The notes under the pieces: model-generated
Database searches by the model: none
Told to the model about the DNA's origin: nothing
What the model saw: the letters and a program-made list of their open reading frames with translations, nothing else
Position numbers and translations under genes: made by a program
Part shown: piece by piece, positions 60,801-64,000 of the stretch
Numbering within the stretch: position 1 is the stretch's first letter
How the letters are laid out: each line of letters begins with the position of its first letter
Assembly (NCBI RefSeq): GCF_029227915.1
Contig: NC_079882.1
Coordinates: forward strand, 5,830,001-5,894,000
Length of the DNA: 64,000 bases
Reading direction: 5' to 3'
DNA from: Hydractinia symbiolongicarpus
Lineage: Eukaryota > Cnidaria > Hydrozoa > Anthoathecata > Hydractiniidae

Positions 60801-63800
60801 AGTCTAAAAAAGAAAATGTTATTTTTTATGAAGAGAGGAAAAAGTTAACAAATAATTGACAATATGAATTTGAACATTATATTTTCGCATATTGACTTTT
60901 TAAAACCTAAATTTCCCTATTATACCAACAAAACGAATTAAGTGAATTGCATACAATATTAGTAGAAGTGATTTACCGTTCTCCATATAAATTTTATTAC
61001 CTTCAAGTCTTCTCTCCATTCGGTCATGCCATAACTTTTAGATATTTCCGGTTGGAACACGTTAAAATTCGATATGGCAGCAGCTAACCGACACAACGAT
61101 TGTCGACCACTACCGCCCATACCAACCAGCAATGCATTGCCTCCACTTTGCTTTAGGACGCGACTAATTCTTGACAGGTGTTCCAGTACATACCTAAAGA
61201 GGAAAAAACAGCTTGAACAGAGTTGCCATAGCTGATTCTGTAATTTTAAGGTGCGCTAAATTGTCTGAATGTATTACGAATAAAGTGTTTAAAATTAAAT
61301 TGATATGTTTCAGAAAAGATATTTGCATTTAGAACTACATGCCTGAAAATTACTAGATTCATCTGCGTTTTGTGTGTTTGGTTATATTCTTCAAGACATG
61401 TCTCGACAGTGGAGTAGAGATCGTCAATTGATGTCACCTCTTCATATAAACGATCTTCACCCATCTAAAAATATTGCGGATTGAAAACTTTCAAACAAAC
61501 TTTACATACAATGCAATGTATGAATTTATTAAAAATTAAAAATTTATTAAAAAAAAATGTGTTAAAAATTTTCAACAGACAGGCCAGACTACAGGTGCTT
61601 ATCGCAAGATGTATTTATTAAAAAACGTGAATTCGCGTAATTGACGATGTCGTTTGCGAAAACCATTTTACTTCAAACATGGCGACATGATATTGTAAAG
61701 CTGAAAAAAAATGAGTGTGAATGTTGATAGTTTTAATTTTCCTACGTTTTTCAGTACTTTGTTGTAACAAAAGTATTAACCAGTTATAATTCATCTCCTT
61801 TTCGTTAACTAATAAAAAGTTGTTTTCAAGCGCTATAAATCAGTGCATTAAAAGAATTATTACTTAAGCAACAAAAAGTGTTGGATGATAGGAATAACTC
61901 ACTGCATCAGGATTCAAATAATCTCCAAACATTAAACTCCGCATATCATCATCAGTCAACTAAAAATAAAAATTATGCTCATTGTTACAAAAACATTCGA
62001 TATATTGAATACACATTGGATGAATTATCTGGACGTACACAAATTTACTGTCTTCTTTCGTCTCCGCAAAAGCAGTTTGAACGGGAGGGGTTTAAAATAG
62101 ATGTGATACCTTTTTATCTGTCGCGAGATGTTTGAAAAGTTTTTCAAAATCTTCTTTGAAGTTATCTTTTAATACTTTGTTTAAAGACCTATAAAGTAAA
62201 GATGAGTAAAGATTTTCTATAATTAATACAGAAGCTGCAAGGTAATATAAAAGGGAATATAATTTAGACGGCACTTTAAATGATAAAACGAACTAATTTC
62301 TGTTGGGAAGAGAACTAAGATAACATAAAATATTCTCACTTACTTAAATAACCAGTTACGGTCATTATCGTCAACCAAACGATCGTAAAATACACGATAA
62401 ACTTCGTGTACCCACAATCGCACCAGTGTTTTTTTATCTGACAAAGACTGTGGTTTGATCAACAAGACGCCATACACAACACGCGCGAAATCGCGAAGGT
62501 TAAAGATGTAGTGAGACTTCGCGGGAGTGGGGAGTAGGTTGCTGACAGATTGTTTGAACATCTAAAAGAGATAGACAACATTACAAAGAAATATCCAAAG
62601 CTACCAATAAATTATTACATAAAAGAACTGGCAGATAATGAGTTTTAATGAATTCTCAACCATAATCAACACTAATTTTGATATTTTTGATGAAAATGCC
62701 GCCTTACCTCTAGAGTCGCAGCCACAATTTGTGACCCGATACCAAATGACTCTCCAGGGAAATTATTCTCCTAAAATGCAACCAAGTTATAAGGAGACAC
62801 TGATATCCGACTACAATAAAAACAGTGACGGAATAGAAAATATCATCAAACAAATTGATATGGTTAAGCTCGTTATTAATTTTTTATTCATAAAACTTTT
62901 CTTAATTTTATTTTCAAGCATTTATACTAACAAACCAACTAACTAAGATAAATACGTTACCCTAAAATAATGGTTGACAATGCTACCAAATATCTTTGTC
63001 ATCGTGTCATCACTAAACTTGGTAATGCTAACAATATTGAAATGGCGTAGAAATCTTGATGTGACAGGATTTTTCCCACCTTCGGGTGGACCCATGGCGG
63101 TGATGACTTGTACGTCAGTAAGCTGAATTCTAGAAGTGTCTTTCTTGTCGTACCTAAAAGTGATGGTTTGGAAAAATGTAACTCTTCGTGTAATTTTTTT
63201 CGTGGATGAATCAAAGGCACAAGGGTATTAGTCATTACAGTGCTTAGGTGGATCGTTAACTCATTCCCAGCCTGAAAGGTCGACGGTCCAATTACCACTG
63301 AATTTTAGGGACTTCTGTAAGTCAATTAAAAGCTTTAAAAACTCTAGAACCGCCCTTGTACTTCTTGAAAGCATTTGGCAAGATATACTTAATGAAATTT
63401 GTGATGCTAACCATATAAAACATAACCAACTTATAGAGAAACAGTCTAGCCTTATTGATGTCAACGAGGGTCCTGCATAGGGCATAAGTGGTTTAGACTA
63501 TTTTGTTATATGGTATGACCAGATCGAGGATGAAATCTATGAAAACTTACGTTCTAGTTGCAAATACATTACTATCAGACCAAATGATACTAAAACATCA
63601 AAATGAAGGTTTCTTACCATACACTATGATCTAACAACTGACGCAACAATTCGATGGGAGGTTGGGCTCCATACTGCTCTCTAGCCGGCATATTGACATC
63701 ATCAACAAATACAATAAACCTAAATACAGTAAAAATAAAAAAACAATTCATGTAAAATGTTTAAACTGCAGAGATTTAATCGTACTCACTTTTTACCAAC

Positions 63801-64000
63801 AGGAGGACCATATACACCTTTTCTTCTTTTGTCCAGCTTAGACATGATCAGGTCCTAGAAAAAGTTGAGAAAATAGTCAAAACAAATGTTATTTGGTAAA
63901 CTTAGTCAAAGACACAAACCAAAACGTGTTATCTATTTTTTTCTTTCTTATCAAGCTAACGAACCTGTGTTTGGCTTGCAGAGGTCTGTGCAGAAAAATT
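48400..64000 (-). CDS. Axonemal dynein heavy chain, C-terminal 2022 residues (partial, 5' end beyond window)
   Basis: Forty-one exons in minus order: 64000-63965, 63854-63790, 63719-63618, 63153-62961, 62770-62708, 62561-62344, 62188-62110, 61959-61903, 61464-61343, 61193-61001, 60651-60490, 60394-60194, 59906-59773, 59671-59572, 59382-59320, 59120-59040, 58911-58735, 58496-58275, 58131-57991, 57873-57703, 57504-57286, 56980-56835, 56671-56599, 56102-55961, 55728-55536, 54481-54322, 54227-54022, 53850-53551, 53125-52756, 52379-52059, 51891-51754, 51465-51368, 51249-51114, 50906-50823, 50547-50446, 50285-50182, 50030-49919, 49673-49581, 49348-49289, 49162-48990, 48658-48400. All phases agree and the sum (6069 nt) is in frame. 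It drives ciliary or flagellar beating. The C-terminus [10 protein letters not shown] and overall wording fit the single-headed inner-arm group (DNAH3/7/12), not settled here. Introns are short (70-1050 nt). Confidence 0.93.
50783..50808. repeat. (AAATG)n microsatellite
   Basis: About five tandem AAATG units in a dynein intron. Confidence 0.85.
52059..54481 (-). other. Dynein AAA6 module
   Basis: Landmarks in order: the helical [64 protein letters not shown] joined to GPIAAKMI, and [19 protein letters not shown]. The last pair matches the highly conserved AAA6 region of axonemal dyneins. Confidence 0.85.
55536..57504 (-). other. Dynein AAA5 module
   Basis: Landmarks in order: [78 protein letters not shown] and [16 protein letters not shown]. 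This is the standard AAA5 order of axonemal heavy chains. Confidence 0.85.
57286..59671 (-). other. Dynein stalk coiled coil and microtubule-binding domain
   Basis: Exons 59671-58735 form the outgoing helix, rich in Glu/Lys/Gln ([25 protein letters not shown]). Exon 58496-58275 starts the microtubule-binding tip ([20 protein letters not shown]). Exon 58131-57991 completes it ([17 protein letters not shown]). Exons 57873-57286 form the returning helix ([18 protein letters not shown]), leading into AAA5. Confidence 0.85.
60194..61193 (-). other. Dynein AAA4 module core
   Basis: The exon at 61193-61001 carries the AAA4 P-loop [13 protein letters not shown], with Arg in place of the usual Lys, as is normal for AAA4 of axonemal dyneins. 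The next exons carry [20 protein letters not shown] (Walker B region) and [20 protein letters not shown] with NCCTIDWF (sensor region). Confidence 0.85.
62708..64000 (-). other. Dynein AAA3 module
   Basis: Exons here encode [12 protein letters not shown], the [10 protein letters not shown] loop, the Walker B segment [20 protein letters not shown], and [20 protein letters not shown], the usual landmarks of the third AAA module. The Walker A of AAA3 must lie just beyond the right edge. Confidence 0.85.

Noticed and set aside
1-64000. CRISPR arrays, bacterial operons, viral genes
   Set aside because: None seen. The tandem repeats are animal-type mini- and microsatellites, and all coding signals are spliced eukaryotic exons or, for one gene, a single small exon with a poly(A) signal.

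Overview
This window is eukaryotic, AT-rich invertebrate DNA. Its genes are cut into many small exons with GT-AG borders. An axonemal dynein heavy chain shows a ciliated animal. The compact low-GC style, the low-complexity secreted proteins and the Harbinger, Penelope and pogo-like remnants fit a cnidarian, perhaps a hydrozoan, but the species assignment is inference. All gene models were built by hand from open frames, splice signals and phase continuity; no transcript or database was consulted.

Layout. (1) 120-1473, minus strand: a secreted, proline-rich protein with a signal-peptide exon, a Cys-rich exon and a polyproline exon; its 3' part runs off the left edge. (2) 4080-13120, plus strand: a ten-exon single-pass receptor (356 aa) with one ectodomain cassette and a short tail without a signalling domain. 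(3) 13.1-23.9 kb: a gene-poor stretch with a decayed Harbinger transposase, a Harbinger-type MITE, hairpin elements and the start of a dispersed hairpin-repeat family. (4) 23943-38190, plus strand: a second, larger receptor with two copies of the same five-exon cassette, a transmembrane helix and an intracellular SEFIR domain. It is therefore IL-17-receptor-like and a tandem paralogue of (2). (5) 38.2-42.1 kb: no gene seen; a roughly 100-130 bp tandem repeat, a possible SINE and a hairpin MITE. (6) 42084-46205, minus strand: a 977-aa secreted low-complexity protein in five phase-1 exons. (7) 47052-47300, plus strand: an intronless 82-aa gene with a p21/p27-type CDK-inhibitor domain. (8) 48400-64000, minus strand: the C-terminal 2022 residues of an axonemal dynein heavy chain in 41 exons (AAA3 to the C-terminal domain); its 5' half lies beyond the right edge.

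The most notable part is the receptor pair. One exon cassette, with phases 1-1, 1-1, 1-0, 0-1, 1-1 and nearly constant exon lengths, occurs three times: once in the SEFIR-less receptor and twice in the SEFIR receptor. This suggests a small cytokine-receptor locus with a signalling member and a possible decoy or co-receptor. The other genes have no evident functional link to it or to each other.
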